Positions 1 to 9,266 of a stretch of DNA of 16,800 nt are shown one piece after another. The notes beneath the pieces were generated by a model. That model searched no databases. It saw only the letters and a program-made list of their open reading frames with translations, and was not told the origin of the DNA. The number at the start of each line of letters is the position of its first letter. Within the stretch, counting starts at the first letter, position 1. A program made the position numbers and the translations under genes. The DNA comes from an uncultured Carnobacterium sp. GTDB taxonomy: Bacteria > Bacillota > Bacilli > Lactobacillales > Aerococcaceae. The stretch spans positions 1-16,800 of the forward strand of contig CALCML010000174.1 in the NCBI GenBank assembly GCA_937967765.1, read 5' to 3'.

Positions 1-358
1 CAAATGGTGAACGGAATACGATAGGCATTTGACGAGTTCCACCCATACGGTAACGTGTACGAGCTGCTTGAGCTACCACGCTATCCATTACTTCGAATAC
101 GAATCCGAAGAATTGGATTTCAGGAACTGGACGGTAACCTTCTAATGCTAAACCGATTGCTAAACCACCGATACCAGATTCTGCTAAAGGAGTATTGAAC
201 ACGCGGTCTTCACCGAATTCATCTTGAAGCCCTTGAGTCGCACGGAAAACCCCACCGTTTTTACCAACGTCTTCCCCGAAAATTAGGACATTTTCATCAC
301 GTTTTAATTCAACAGCCAATGCATCAGTGATGGCTTGAATCATTGTCATTTGTGCCAT
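1..358 (-). CDS. pdhB: Pyruvate dehydrogenase E1 component, beta subunit (partial, C-terminus off the left edge)
   Basis: The reverse strand from 358 reads open to the window edge, about 119 codons, beginning [18 protein letters not shown]. It contains the family hallmarks [25 protein letters not shown] and [10 protein letters not shown], typical of the transketolase-like pyrimidine-binding domain of E1-beta. With PdhA it forms the thiamine-diphosphate E1 that decarboxylates pyruvate and acetylates the lipoyl group of E2 in the cytosol. The start lies only two bases after the pdhA stop, and a ribosome binding site (AAAGGAG) sits inside the end of pdhA, so the two are translationally linked. 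Genes for E2 and E3 would be expected beyond position 1. The related branched-chain or acetoin E1-beta is less likely given the neighbour. Confidence 0.96.
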   Translation of the reverse strand, partial: MAQMTMIQAITDALAVELKRDENVLIFGEDVGKNGGVFRATQGLQDEFGEDRVFNTPLAESGIGGLAIGLALEGYRPVPEIQFFGFVFEVMDSVVAQAARTRYRMGGTRQMPIVFRSPF

Positions 359-360
359 AA

Positions 361-1538
<1,178 letters not shown>

Positions 1539-1549
1539 CCCTCTGCTAT

Positions 1550-1578
1550 CGTATAATAATTTAACAAACTTTTGTGAA
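1550..1578 (-). promoter_or_regulatory. Probable promoter of the pdh operon
   Basis: On the reverse strand, TTCACA (1573-1578; 5 of 6 to the -35 consensus) is followed after 17 bases by TATACG (1550-1555; 4 of 6 to the -10). Transcription would start near 1543, about 75 bases before the pdhA ATG. One copy of the AATAGTACAGTTTT motif (1525-1538) lies just downstream of this start, where an operator would sit. Confidence 0.45.
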
Positions 1579-1588
1579 ATATGCAAGC

Positions 1589-1665
1589 AAAGAAGACTTT
1601 ATAGAGCGTTTTTGTAAACTTTGTGAAAAAACTACCACTATCTTACGCTAAATAAAGTCTTCTTT
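1589..1665. repeat. 77-base imperfect palindrome (long hairpin) upstream of pdhA
   Basis: AAAGAAGACTTTAT (1589-1602) is exactly complementary to ATAAAGTCTTCTTT (1652-1665). After a two-by-two mismatch the pairing resumes with AGCGT (1605-1609) against ACGCT (1645-1649), leaving a loop of about 35 bases. Neither flank carries a proper run of T directly after the stem. It is therefore not a standard intrinsic terminator, although it might act as one for dinB. Confidence 0.75.
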
Positions 1666-1735
1666 TATTCTTATTTGTTCATTCAATTTTCTGTTTTCAA
1701 ATTTTTTCAGTAAATGAATTCTTAATTTTCACAAT

Positions 1736-1772
1736 GAAACTGTACTAGTCTGTTGATGAAAACTGTACTATT
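1736..1772 (-). repeat. Motif copies 2 and 3, direct repeat at 23-base spacing
   Basis: Two further copies of the TAGTACAGTTT core lie at 1736-1749 (ACTAGTACAGTTTC) and 1759-1772 (AATAGTACAGTTTT). They are in the same orientation, 23 bases apart start to start, and directly follow the dinB stop codon. Together with copy 1 they flank the 77-base palindrome. Confidence 0.5.
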
Positions 1773-1775
1773 ATT

Positions 1776-2834
1776 TTAAAACAGTTTTAATTGTTTATAA
1801 AGTCTATTTGTATTTTCAAGATGCGAAACGGTAAGTCCTATCAGCCTTATCGGGCGTTCTTCCATCATTTCTTCAAACAACTGAACTGCAATCGAATAGA
1901 TTTCATCGTGTTTATTCAAATAATCACGCATTGTAACACTCTTAGTGATTGTATTAAATTCCGAATCTCTTAACTTCAGCGTGATGGTTCTAGCAGCTAA
2001 ACTTCTTTTCTTCAACATTCGTTCTAATTCTTGTGCAAACTCCTCCAAGTATCCCGTTAGAATACCATGGTCGGTCGTATCCTTTATTAAGGTTCGCTCT
2101 GTTCCGATGGATTTGCGTTCCCTGTGAAGCGTCAGTTGGTCATTTGACTCCCCTCGTACTTGCAAGTACAATCGTGGACCAAGAGTGCCAAACTTCTTCT
2201 CCAGTTCTTCCTTAGACAATGGAAAGAGATCTTCTCCTGTTAATATCCCCGCTTGTTTCAATTTCTCTGCGCTCACTTTTCCTACTCCATAGAAATCTTC
2301 GATAGGAATTGTTCGAATAAATTCTTTGGCATTTTCTGGTGTAATTACTGTCACTCCAGAAGGCTTATGATAACCTGAAGCCATTTTCGCAAGAAACTTA
2401 TTAAAGGACACGCCAACGGAACAAGTGAGTCCTGTTTTTTCGTAGACATCCTTTTGAATCGAATGCGCAATCACTGTTGCAGAGTTGATTCCTTTCTTAT
2501 TCTCTGTAACATCTAAATAGGCTTCATCAATCGAGAGCGGTTCGATTAAATCTGTGTAGGTTCGAAACACTTCATGCACCTGAGCAGAAACTTCTTTATA
2601 TAACTGATATCGCCCAGGCGTGAGTATGGCTTGTGGACAGAGTTTCATGGCTTTGGCTGTAGGCATCGCAGAACGCACGCCAAAAGCTCTCGCCTCATAT
2701 GAACAAGTAGACACAACACCTCTTTGGTTAGGTTTCCCACCGACAATCACAGGCTTTCCTCTCCACTCAGGATGGTCCCTTTGTTCCACCGATGCGAAAA
2801 ACGCATCCATATCTACATGTAAAATTTTCCGCAT
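1776..2834 (-). CDS. dinB: DNA polymerase IV (Y-family translesion polymerase)
   Basis: A 352-residue Y-family polymerase of usual length. The N-terminal HVDMDAFFASVE supplies the first catalytic Asp (D8). SIDEAYLDVT (101-110) supplies the second acidic pair (D103, E104). VGVSFNKFLAKMAS and the helix-hairpin-helix region FYGVGKVSAEKLK follow, then the little-finger domain (RKSIGTERT onward). The last five residues, QLKLF, fit the beta-clamp binding peptide. It carries out error-prone bypass of damaged template. The start ATG has a modest site (AGAGGG). I see no SOS operator upstream, nor a convincing promoter. The stop codon lies in a small palindrome, TTAAAAC-A-GTTTTAA (1776-1790). Confidence 0.97.
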   Translation of the reverse strand: MRKILHVDMDAFFASVEQRDHPEWRGKPVIVGGKPNQRGVVSTCSYEARAFGVRSAMPTAKAMKLCPQAILTPGRYQLYKEVSAQVHEVFRTYTDLIEPLSIDEAYLDVTENKKGINSATVIAHSIQKDVYEKTGLTCSVGVSFNKFLAKMASGYHKPSGVTVITPENAKEFIRTIPIEDFYGVGKVSAEKLKQAGILTGEDLFPLSKEELEKKFGTLGPRLYLQVRGESNDQLTLHRERKSIGTERTLIKDTTDHGILTGYLEEFAQELERMLKKRSLAARTITLKLRDSEFNTITKSVTMRDYLNKHDEIYSIAVQLFEEMMEERPIRLIGLTVSHLENTNRLYKQLKLF

Positions 2835-2887
2835 CGATTTCCCTCTCTTTCTATCAACGTTTCTTCTCTATCTTATCGATTTTTGAT

Positions 2888-2921
2888 GAAAAATAAAAAC
2901 GGAATGCACATTGGCACTCCG
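2888..2921 (-). terminator. Intrinsic terminator after the small membrane protein gene
   Basis: The reverse strand forms CGGAGTGC (2914-2921), a six-base loop, then GCATTCCG (2900-2907) with one G-U pair, followed by TTTTTATTTTT. It lies eight bases beyond the stop codon of the gene at 2929-3372 and separates that gene from dinB. Confidence 0.85.
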
Positions 2922-2928
2922 CTTGGGT

Positions 2929-3372
2929 CTATTTATTATTTGCTATGACTCTTTTTCTTGCAAAATAGCGAATGATTTTGGCAACCACGATTCCATTTGT
3001 GATGGCAAAGATGACTATCTGCACAACGCCTGCTCGTTGGATGACTTGCTGCATCCATTCATCAAGAGCTAAATCTGTTGCGTATTTTAAAACAGTAACA
3101 CCAAACGCTCGAACGACTAATGTAAGCCATGCGATACAAAGTAGCCCCGCATTTTCAATAATAAATTCAAAGAAATCATCCGGGAATTTCTTCTTCGCAA
3201 ATTCCATTCCAAATACAATGACTAAAATCAGCGCGCCAAGAATCACAACGTGCCATCCTTGAGTTGTAATAAAAGCATTCCCTAAGTTCATTAAGGTTGC
3301 TGTTAGCACTAAATAGAGAATGGTTAAAACAGCGACGATATTATAGTAAATCAACATCAGTTTTTTCATCAT
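2929..3372 (-). CDS. Small multi-pass membrane protein of unknown function
   Basis: 147 residues, not recognised. Four hydrophobic stretches look membrane-spanning: about 7-28 (LIYYNIVAVLTILYLVLTAT), 40-57 (WHVVILGALILVIVFGME), 75-95 (AGLLCIAWLTLVVRAFGVTVL) and 114-134 (GVVQIVIFAITNGIVVAKIIR). Charged loops (FAKKKFPDDFFEF) and a basic tail (ARKRVIANNK) lie outside them. ATG occurs twice in tandem at the start. GGAGGG (3376-3381) lies three bases before the first ATG and six before the second, so translation may begin at 3369 (146 residues). It is a single-gene unit with its own promoter (3406-3434) and terminator (2888-2921). No motif suggests a transported substrate. Confidence 0.8.
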   Translation of the reverse strand: MMKKLMLIYYNIVAVLTILYLVLTATLMNLGNAFITTQGWHVVILGALILVIVFGMEFAKKKFPDDFFEFIIENAGLLCIAWLTLVVRAFGVTVLKYATDLALDEWMQQVIQRAGVVQIVIFAITNGIVVAKIIRYFARKRVIANNK

Positions 3373-3405
3373 TATCCCTCCATTTCAACTCTTCTATCTA
3401 CTTCT

Positions 3406-3434
3406 ATTGTACTCCTCCTAAAAGCGGACTTCAA
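3406..3434 (-). promoter_or_regulatory. Promoter of the small membrane protein gene
   Basis: On the reverse strand, TTGAAG (3429-3434) and TACAAT (3406-3411) are separated by 17 bases. This is a good match to a sigma-A-type promoter and would give an mRNA leader of about 25-30 bases. Confidence 0.65.
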
Positions 3435-3458
3435 TCGGAATTTGGATATTTTGGAGCT

Positions 3459-3488
3459 AAAAAAAGACTGACAAGAAACTTGTCAGCC
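3459..3488 (-). terminator. Intrinsic terminator after the LPxTG/CnaB protein gene
   Basis: On the reverse strand, CTGACAAG (3479-3486) and CTTGTCAG (3468-3475) form a perfect stem around a three-base loop. It is followed after TC by seven T (3459-3465). It lies about 20 bases after the stop of the gene at 3509-5137. Confidence 0.9.
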
Positions 3489-3508
3489 TATTATTTGGTT
3501 ATCGATTG

Positions 3509-5137
3509 TTATTTGTCTTCTTCAGAATCTTTTTTCTTAGCAAAGACTAATACTCCAACTGCCGCAACCACTAGTAATCCACCAATCACCATATAGATTG
3601 TTTGGTTTCCAGTACCTGTGTTTGGAAGTTCTTCTGTTACAGTTGTTGAAGTTTCCTCAACTGTTGTAACTGTAGTTTCTTCTGTAGTTGTTGTCGTTGT
3701 AGTAGTTGTTTCTTCCTCTTTAGGAGTATCTTTCACGTGTAAGATGCTTCCTTCTTGTCCAAGTGTCACTGTGTATTCTGTTTCGTCTAATTCGTAACCT
3801 TCTGGAGCAGTCTTCTCTTTAATCTTGAATTCTTTACCAGCATATTTCTCATCGAATTGTGATGAAACAGCATGACCATCTGCATCAGTAGTCACTTCAA
3901 CTGTATTTCCATCTGGATCTGTAATGACATATACAGCACCTTGAACAGGATTCAATGTTTTCTCATCTACTTTAGTTACTTTAACCGTATAAGCACTCGT
4001 TGCTTCGATTGTACCTGAGAAGAGCGAAGTAGCACTTGCTGTGAATGTTGTTTCAGTCGTATTTGTACGACGAGTGACTGGTGTACCATCTGCTTTTGTT
4101 ACAGAAACCATGTTTTGAACTTTACTTCCATCATTTGGAGTTGTTGTGTCATAAGTGACATAGTATTTTTTAGTTCCATCTTTAAATGTGATTGTAAAGT
4201 TAGTATAGTTTTCGTTCCAGTTTACTGTGTAGTCAGTTCCTTCTACTAATTGTACAAAATCGCCTTCTTTACCAGAAGTTGATTCAGTCATTGAAGGAGC
4301 GTTGTATACCACTAATGATTCTGGAATATATTGAATTGAAGCAGTAGATGGGTCACTTGGCAATGTATCAGTTAATACTAAGTTTTCTCCTAAGTTGTCT
4401 CCGCTCGTGTTCACACGTACTTTCCACTCTGAAACATATTGGCCAGAACCTTTTGACCCAGCAGCTTCTAATTTTGCTGATGTCCAAGCTTTATTAGCTG
4501 CTTGTCCACCAATTTTCGCGAAGTTTTCTTTGCCAATTGGATCTGTTTCATCTGAAAGTGTTTGAACATTATACGTTTGTGTAATCGTTGTTTGCATTGA
4601 AGGTGAATCAAATGTTACTGGTTGGTTCGAAACATTCTTCTTATATAAGAAGTTTAGTGCCAAAGTTCCTTTGACCTCTTTTACTGTATCCGCACCTTTT
4701 GCTGCTAAATATTGGTCAAGGTTCTTCAATGTTACTGTAATTGTTCCACCTTGGTTATCTCCATGACCTTCAAAATGCGCATCCGCAATTGGAACGTTCG
4801 TTGCTAAATCGACTAATTCCACATCATGATTATCGTAGAATGTAATCTCAGCCGGCACTTCTAATTTAAAGAAATCACCATTTTGAATATCTCCATTGTA
4901 ATGCTCTAGGTCGAATAGCGCTCTTAATTTATAAGCTCTATTTGTAAGGATTTGATAGACTCCATTTGCATCTGGACTTAATTTTGTATCCGATTGATCA
5001 AGAAGTTCTAATCCTGAAATTACGTTTTGAAGCTCTTTGCCTTCAGCTGCTTTTGCTGAAGTGTTTCCTAAAAACACCAATGATAAAATCACCAATAAAG
5101 TTGCGAATAAACCAAACCATTTACTCTTTTTCTTCAT
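3509..5137 (-). CDS. LPxTG cell-wall-anchored adhesin with collagen-binding-like fold and a CnaB domain
   Basis: A 542-residue surface protein. Residues 1-30 are a signal peptide (basic MKKKSKW, hydrophobic core, cleavage likely near SAKA-AEG). About 35-200 and 205-375 look like the paired Ig-like domains of MSCRAMM adhesins; VSEWKVRVNTSGDNLGENL followed by LTDTLP resembles the Collagen_bind family. Residues 384-472 are a CnaB (SpaA/prealbumin-like) domain with EKTAPEGYEL. A Thr/Glu-rich wall-spanning stretch (474-503) follows, then the sortase signal LPNTG (504-508), a hydrophobic segment and a basic tail (FAKKKDSEEDK). Sortase would attach it to peptidoglycan after Thr507. The ligand cannot be told from sequence. 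The start has an AAGGG site. The gene is monocistronic, between the promoter at 5170-5199 and the terminator at 3459-3488. Confidence 0.9.
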   Translation of the reverse strand: MKKKSKWFGLFATLLVILSLVFLGNTSAKAAEGKELQNVISGLELLDQSDTKLSPDANGVYQILTNRAYKLRALFDLEHYNGDIQNGDFFKLEVPAEITFYDNHDVELVDLATNVPIADAHFEGHGDNQGGTITVTLKNLDQYLAAKGADTVKEVKGTLALNFLYKKNVSNQPVTFDSPSMQTTITQTYNVQTLSDETDPIGKENFAKIGGQAANKAWTSAKLEAAGSKGSGQYVSEWKVRVNTSGDNLGENLVLTDTLPSDPSTASIQYIPESLVVYNAPSMTESTSGKEGDFVQLVEGTDYTVNWNENYTNFTITFKDGTKKYYVTYDTTTPNDGSKVQNMVSVTKADGTPVTRRTNTTETTFTASATSLFSGTIEATSAYTVKVTKVDEKTLNPVQGAVYVITDPDGNTVEVTTDADGHAVSSQFDEKYAGKEFKIKEKTAPEGYELDETEYTVTLGQEGSILHVKDTPKEEETTTTTTTTTEETTVTTVEETSTTVTEELPNTGTGNQTIYMVIGGLLVVAAVGVLVFAKKKDSEEDK

Positions 5138-5169
5138 AAAAACCCTTCTTTCTTTTAACCGTTTTCACT

Positions 5170-5199
5170 ATCGTACCACAAACTTCATACTAAAGGCAA
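5170..5199 (-). promoter_or_regulatory. Probable promoter of the LPxTG/CnaB protein gene
   Basis: On the reverse strand, TTGCCT (5194-5199) and TACGAT (5170-5175) are separated by 18 bases. The -35 shares two bases with the T-tract of the preceding ung terminator, so termination of one unit and initiation of the next abut. Confidence 0.45.
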
Positions 5200-5235
5200 A
5201 AAAATAGAGCAAGTGGAAAGATTTCCACTTACTCT
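5198..5235 (-). terminator. Intrinsic terminator of the fhs-ung operon
   Basis: On the reverse strand, AGAG (5232-5235), an unpaired base, AAGTGGAAA (5222-5230), a two-base loop, TTTCCACTT (5211-5219), an unpaired base and CTCT (5206-5209) form a 13-bp stem. After one A it is followed by seven T (5198-5204). The ung stop codon TAA (5229-5231) lies inside the stem. Confidence 0.92.
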
Positions 5236-5885
5236 ACGCGCCAATCAATTGGCGTTTGACCTGTTTTCTCTAAAAATTCATTAATTTGACTGAACGGCTT
5301 ACTTCCAAAGAATCCGCGGTATGAAGATAATGGACTTGGATGTGGTGCCTTTAAAATCAAATGATTCGGATTGGTAATCAGCTTCTCTTTCGATTGTGCT
5401 GGTTTCCCCCACAATACAAAGACGATTGGATGGTCACTTTGATTAAGAGAAGTAATGACTGCATCGGTAAAAGTTTCCCACCCTTGACCACGATGGCTAT
5501 TCGCCTCGTGTGCACGAACCGTTAATACCGTGTTCAAAAGCAATACGCCTTGTTTTGCCCAAGCGGTTAAATCTCCACTCTTTGCAACAGGAATGCCAAG
5601 GTCGCTTTCAAGTTCCTTATAAATATTCAGTAATGAAGGAGGCAAGGCGATTCCTTTTTGTACCGAGAAGCTAAGACCATGAGCTTGGTTATCACCATGA
5701 TAAGGATCTTGACCAAGAATAACCACTTTCACGTTATCAAATGGTGTCAGTTCCAAGGCCTTAAAGACATTCTCTGCAGCTGGAAACACTTTATGATGGT
5801 TTCTCTCGTTCTGTTCAAAGGAACGTACTGCATGGAAATACTCTTTTTCCTTTTCTCCGCCAATGACATCATGCCATGTTGTCAT
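5229..5885 (-). CDS. ung: Uracil-DNA glycosylase, family 1
   Basis: 218 residues, close to usual family length. The water-activating motif GQDPYHG lies at 58-64 with catalytic Asp60. GLSFSV, LLLNTVLTVR and the minor-groove loop HPSPLS (182-187) are all in place. The enzyme removes uracil from DNA, starting base excision repair. It is the last gene of the fhs operon: its ATG overlaps the dfrA stop by four bases (ATGA, 5882-5885), so it is probably translated by coupling. The context fits, because uracil enters DNA when dTMP made by ThyA is limiting. Confidence 0.98.
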   Translation of the reverse strand: MTTWHDVIGGEKEKEYFHAVRSFEQNERNHHKVFPAAENVFKALELTPFDNVKVVILGQDPYHGDNQAHGLSFSVQKGIALPPSLLNIYKELESDLGIPVAKSGDLTAWAKQGVLLLNTVLTVRAHEANSHRGQGWETFTDAVITSLNQSDHPIVFVLWGKPAQSKEKLITNPNHLILKAPHPSPLSSYRGFFGSKPFSQINEFLEKTGQTPIDWRVE

Positions 5886-6379
5886 AGTGTTTCCTCTTTT
5901 CTCTCGTAGATTTCAAACGTATGCGGATAGACGTTTTTCTCGTCTACTTCTCCTTCGAGTGATTTTACCTTAATAAAATCTCCCCACGGAAAATCGGTAG
6001 GAAAATACGTATCCCCTTCAAATGTATGATGGATTCGTGTGCAATATAAAAGCTCCACATGGTCTTTTAGAAGACGGTAGACTTCTGCACCACCACACAC
6101 ATAAATATCCTCGTGTTTGGAATCTTCGATAATCGCATCAATATCAGTAACGACTTCAGCACCTGGTACTTCATAATCGTTGCTTCTTGTTAAAAGAATA
6201 GTTTGACGTCCTGGAAGCAAGCGACTCCCCATCCCTTCGAACGTTTTACGTCCCATAAGGATGGTTTGTCCCATCGTTACTTCTTTAAAGAATTTCAAAT
6301 CATTCGGCAATCGCCAAGGAAGCGTGTTGTCTTTTCCAACAAGTCCTTGTTCATCTTGAGCCCAAATATAAATTAACAT
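5882..6379 (-). CDS. dfrA: Dihydrofolate reductase
   Basis: 165 residues. It begins MLIYIWAQDEQGLVGKDNTL with LPW at 20-22 and the substrate-binding acid Asp27 (LPNDLKFFK). MGRKTFEGM and RQTILLTRS form the NADPH-binding region, and GGAEVY starts at 96. It reduces dihydrofolate to tetrahydrofolate, regenerating the cofactor oxidised by ThyA, whose gene ends 15 bases upstream. A strong GGAGGAG site precedes the ATG. The stop overlaps the ung start. The residue just before the conserved Gly pair is Cys95. This looks like the chromosomal enzyme (folA/dfrA type); trimethoprim response cannot be judged from sequence alone. Confidence 0.97.
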   Translation of the reverse strand: MLIYIWAQDEQGLVGKDNTLPWRLPNDLKFFKEVTMGQTILMGRKTFEGMGSRLLPGRQTILLTRSNDYEVPGAEVVTDIDAIIEDSKHEDIYVCGGAEVYRLLKDHVELLYCTRIHHTFEGDTYFPTDFPWGDFIKVKSLEGEVDEKNVYPHTFEIYERKEETL

Positions 6380-6394
6380 CTGTCTCCTCCAGTA

Positions 6395-7342
6395 TTACAC
6401 GGCAATCGGTGCTTTAATCGTTGGATGCGGATTATATCCTTCTACAATTACATCATCAACATCGATATCAAACATTGATTTTTCAGGATGTTTTAATACA
6501 AGTGTTGGTAATTCTCTTTCTTCACGTGCTAATTGCGTTTCTACTTGTTCCATATGGTTTAAGTAGATGTGCGCATCGCCTAATGTATGAACGAATTCAC
6601 CAACTTCTAAGCCTACTTCATTTGCGATTAAATGTGTTAATAAGGCGTAACTTGCAATATTGAAAGGCACTCCTAGGAACACATCCGCACTACGTTGGTA
6701 TAATTGGCAGCTTAATTTACCATCAGCCACATAGAATTGGAACATTGTGTGACATGGAGGAAGCGCCATGCTAGGCACATCTTCTGGATTCCATGCTGAA
6801 ACAATCATACGACGTGAATCTGGAGAATTCTTCAATAAGTTGAGTAAGTCTGCGATTTGGTCAATCGTCTCACCCTTTGTTGTTTTCCAGTGACGCCATT
6901 GTGAACCGTAAATATTTCCAAGTTCACCGAATTCAGCCGCAAACGCATCATCCGTTAAGATTTTCTCACAGAAGTCTTTCTTCACTTCTTGGTATACTTC
7001 GTTAAATGCTTCGTCTTGCAAGCAGCGACGCCCAAAGTCTGTCATATCTGGACCAGTGTATTTAGGAGAAGAAACATAACGCTCAAACGCCCATTCGTCC
7101 CAAATGTGGTTGTTATGTTCTAATAAGTATTTGATATTAGTATCTCCGTGTAAGAACCATAGTAACTCGCTCTTAATTAAACCAAACGCTACACGTTTTG
7201 TTGTTAACAGTGGAAATCCTTTTTGCAAGTCAAAACGCATTTGGTATCCGAACACACTCTTTGTACCTGTACCAGTACGGTCTGTTTTAATCGTTCCTTC
7301 TTCTAAAATCTTTCTTAGTAAGTCTTTATATTGTTTCGTCAT
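6395..7342 (-). CDS. thyA: Thymidylate synthase, long Lactobacillus casei type
   Basis: 315 residues from the chosen ATG at 7342. It makes dTMP from dUMP using methylene-tetrahydrofolate. The phosphate-binding DRTGTGT (21-27), the active-site Cys197 in [31 protein letters not shown], and the C-terminal APIAV are all present. The length and the roughly 50-residue insertion around 90-140 match the L. casei form (316 residues) rather than the 264-residue E. coli form. An in-frame ATG at 7390 would add 16 residues, but they overlap the preceding gene. AAAGGAA (7348-7354) sits five bases before the ATG at 7342, which decides the start. It is the third gene of the operon. Confidence 0.98.
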   Translation of the reverse strand: MTKQYKDLLRKILEEGTIKTDRTGTGTKSVFGYQMRFDLQKGFPLLTTKRVAFGLIKSELLWFLHGDTNIKYLLEHNNHIWDEWAFERYVSSPKYTGPDMTDFGRRCLQDEAFNEVYQEVKKDFCEKILTDDAFAAEFGELGNIYGSQWRHWKTTKGETIDQIADLLNLLKNSPDSRRMIVSAWNPEDVPSMALPPCHTMFQFYVADGKLSCQLYQRSADVFLGVPFNIASYALLTHLIANEVGLEVGEFVHTLGDAHIYLNHMEQVETQLAREERELPTLVLKHPEKSMFDIDVDDVIVEGYNPHPTIKAPIAV

Positions 7343-7347
7343 ATCTG

Positions 7348-7354
7348 TTCCTTT
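7348..7354 (-). promoter_or_regulatory. Ribosome binding site deciding the thyA start
   Basis: Reverse-strand AAAGGAA lies five bases before the ATG at 7340-7342. The upstream in-frame ATG at 7388-7390 lies inside the ABC-F gene and would translate through this site. Confidence 0.85.
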
Positions 7355-7356
7355 CT

Positions 7357-9246
7357 TTAATTCCCTGCTAATTCTGCTAAATATTCCCAACGTTCATAAG
7401 CTGCACTTGCCGCTTCTTCCGTCTTGTCTAATTCTTCTTGTAATTCTTGTAATTTGGCAAAATCTTGTGCATGAACACTCATTTCCTCTTGCAAGAATTC
7501 TAGTTTTTCTTCGAGTTCTTGAATGGTCGCTTCTATCGTCTCCCATTCTTTCTTCTCTTGATACGTCATCTTCTTAGCCGGAGCTGCTTTTGGTGCCTCC
7601 ACTTTTGGCGCTTCTGCCTTAGGAGTTTCCACAGCCACTTTTGCTAGTGATTTCTCCTGTTCTAAATACTCACTCATCGCTCCGTAGAACAGTTCTGTTT
7701 GCCCTTCGCCTCGGATGACAAATAATTGATCGACCGTCTTATCTAAGAAGTAACGGTCATGCGATACGATAAGGACCGCTCCATTAAACGACTCTAGGAA
7801 GTCTTCGAGCACAGTTAATGTATCGATATCCAAGTCGTTGGTTGGTTCGTCCAATAATAACACATTTGGTTTTGTCATTAATAAACGAAGTAAGTAGAGT
7901 CGTCTTCTCTCTCCCCCAGACAATGTATGGATATATGCCCCATGTAAATGTCTTGGGAATAAGAAGGTCTCGAGTAATTCCGAAATCGATGCTACTTCTC
8001 CATTTTCACGTTTAATTTCTTCCGCTTCTTCTCGTAAATATTGGATCAGCTGTTTATCCATTGGAATATCTTCATCTTGTTGTTTATAGTACGCGATTCG
8101 AACGGTCTCACCGACAACAAATTGGCCACTATCAAATGGAATCTGTCCAGCAATAGCGTTTAGGAAAGTAGATTTTCCAACACCATTCACCCCGGCAATC
8201 CCGACACGCGCTTGACTTTGAATAATCCAGTCCAGATTCTTCACGATTTGTTGTCGATTAATCGAAAGACTGACATCTTCCATTTGGAAGACACGTTTCC
8301 CGATACGCGCTTGGTCGAATTCCATCACCAGCTTGTCGTTTGAAGTCGTCTGCTTCACATCTTTTTCTAACGCTTCAAAACGATGAATACGCGCTTGTTG
8401 CTTCGTTGTACGAGCTTTTGCCCCTTGACGCATCCACTCTAATTCGCTTTGATACAATCGTTTTTGTTTCTGCGACATACGAGCTGCGATTTGTTCTCGT
8501 TGGCTTCGTTGCTCTAGGTATGACTCATAGTTTCCTTCGTAAGCTACGATTCGCCCATTCACTAGTTCAAACATATGCGTTACCGCACGTTCTAAGAAGT
8601 AACGGTCGTGAGTCACGAGCATCATCGCGCCTTTGTAATTGGCTAAGTAGCCTTCTAACCATTCGATGGCTTCTAAGTCTAAGTGGTTGGTTGGTTCATC
8701 GAGCAATAGTAAATCTGGTTCTTCCATTAATACTTTTGCAAGTCCTACACGCTTCTTCTGTCCACCAGAGAGCGTTCCAACTTTTTTCTGGATGTCTGTG
8801 AGTCCCATCTTTTGAAGAATAGTCTTAATTTGAACTTCCACTTGCCATCCATCGATTTCATTCATCTTTTGTTCTAAGACACTGTATCGTTTTGTAAGGC
8901 TTTCTGAAGTTGGATTTTCGCGTAATTGTTCCACCACTTCTTCATAGTCATGAACGACTTTTAATGTAGGATGGTCGCCTTTATATAAGGCCTCAAAAAT
9001 CGTATCTTCATCATCTAATTCTGGTTGTTGCGATAAGTATCCAATTCTGTAATCGTTAGACGTTGTGATGTCACCAGATTCAGCAAAATCAACTCCTGCA
9101 AGAATGGATAATAATGTACTCTTCCCAGTCCCATTTTGACCGATTAAGCCTACGTGTTCTCCTTCGTTTATAATAAAGGAGACATCTTCTAATAATGATT
9201 TCGCACCATAAGATTTTTTCAAATGATCGACTCTAAAATCTTTCAT
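7357..9246 (-). CDS. ABC-F family ATPase, Uup/YfmR type
   Basis: 629 residues from ATG 9246. It has two ABC ATPase domains and no membrane segments, so it is a soluble ABC-F protein. Domain 1: Walker [10 protein letters not shown] (36-44), signature LSGGQ (159-163), Walker [13 protein letters not shown] (179-190). The basic inter-domain linker of about 240-300 ([20 protein letters not shown]) is the arm that reaches the ribosomal peptidyl-transferase region in characterised ABC-F proteins. Domain 2: GVNGVGKST (352-360), LSGGE (442-446), [11 protein letters not shown] (463-473). A Pro/Ala/Lys-rich hinge (540-560) leads to a C-terminal coiled coil (561-625), as in Uup and Bacillus YfmR, which has about the same length. 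A role in ribosome rescue or stalling relief is inferred from the family. A resistance ABC-F is less likely given the core-gene context. Confidence 0.92.
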   Translation of the reverse strand: MKDFRVDHLKKSYGAKSLLEDVSFIINEGEHVGLIGQNGTGKSTLLSILAGVDFAESGDITTSNDYRIGYLSQQPELDDEDTIFEALYKGDHPTLKVVHDYEEVVEQLRENPTSESLTKRYSVLEQKMNEIDGWQVEVQIKTILQKMGLTDIQKKVGTLSGGQKKRVGLAKVLMEEPDLLLLDEPTNHLDLEAIEWLEGYLANYKGAMMLVTHDRYFLERAVTHMFELVNGRIVAYEGNYESYLEQRSQREQIAARMSQKQKRLYQSELEWMRQGAKARTTKQQARIHRFEALEKDVKQTTSNDKLVMEFDQARIGKRVFQMEDVSLSINRQQIVKNLDWIIQSQARVGIAGVNGVGKSTFLNAIAGQIPFDSGQFVVGETVRIAYYKQQDEDIPMDKQLIQYLREEAEEIKRENGEVASISELLETFLFPRHLHGAYIHTLSGGERRRLYLLRLLMTKPNVLLLDEPTNDLDIDTLTVLEDFLESFNGAVLIVSHDRYFLDKTVDQLFVIRGEGQTELFYGAMSEYLEQEKSLAKVAVETPKAEAPKVEAPKAAPAKKMTYQEKKEWETIEATIQELEEKLEFLQEEMSVHAQDFAKLQELQEELDKTEEAASAAYERWEYLAELAGN

Positions 9247-9251
9247 GCAAA

Positions 9252-9258
9252 CTCCTTT
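9252..9258 (-). promoter_or_regulatory. Ribosome binding site deciding the ABC-F start
   Basis: Reverse-strand AAAGGAG lies five bases before ATG 9244-9246. The longer reading from a TTG at 9261 would place this site inside the gene and is rejected. Confidence 0.85.
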
Positions 9259-9266
9259 CAAGTCTC

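Noticed and set aside
2835..2880. SOS (LexA) operator upstream of dinB
   Set aside because: No GAAC-N4-GTTC-type or other recognisable LexA site is present; short palindromes such as ATCGAT are too small to count.
7343..7390. N-terminal extension of ThyA by 16 residues from the ATG at 7390
   Set aside because: It overlaps the end of the ABC-F gene, runs through the real ribosome binding site, and makes the protein longer than the L. casei form.
9247..9261. TTG start for the ABC-F gene at 9261
   Set aside because: The Shine-Dalgarno AAAGGAG lies between this TTG and the ATG at 9246, which is the start consistent with family length.
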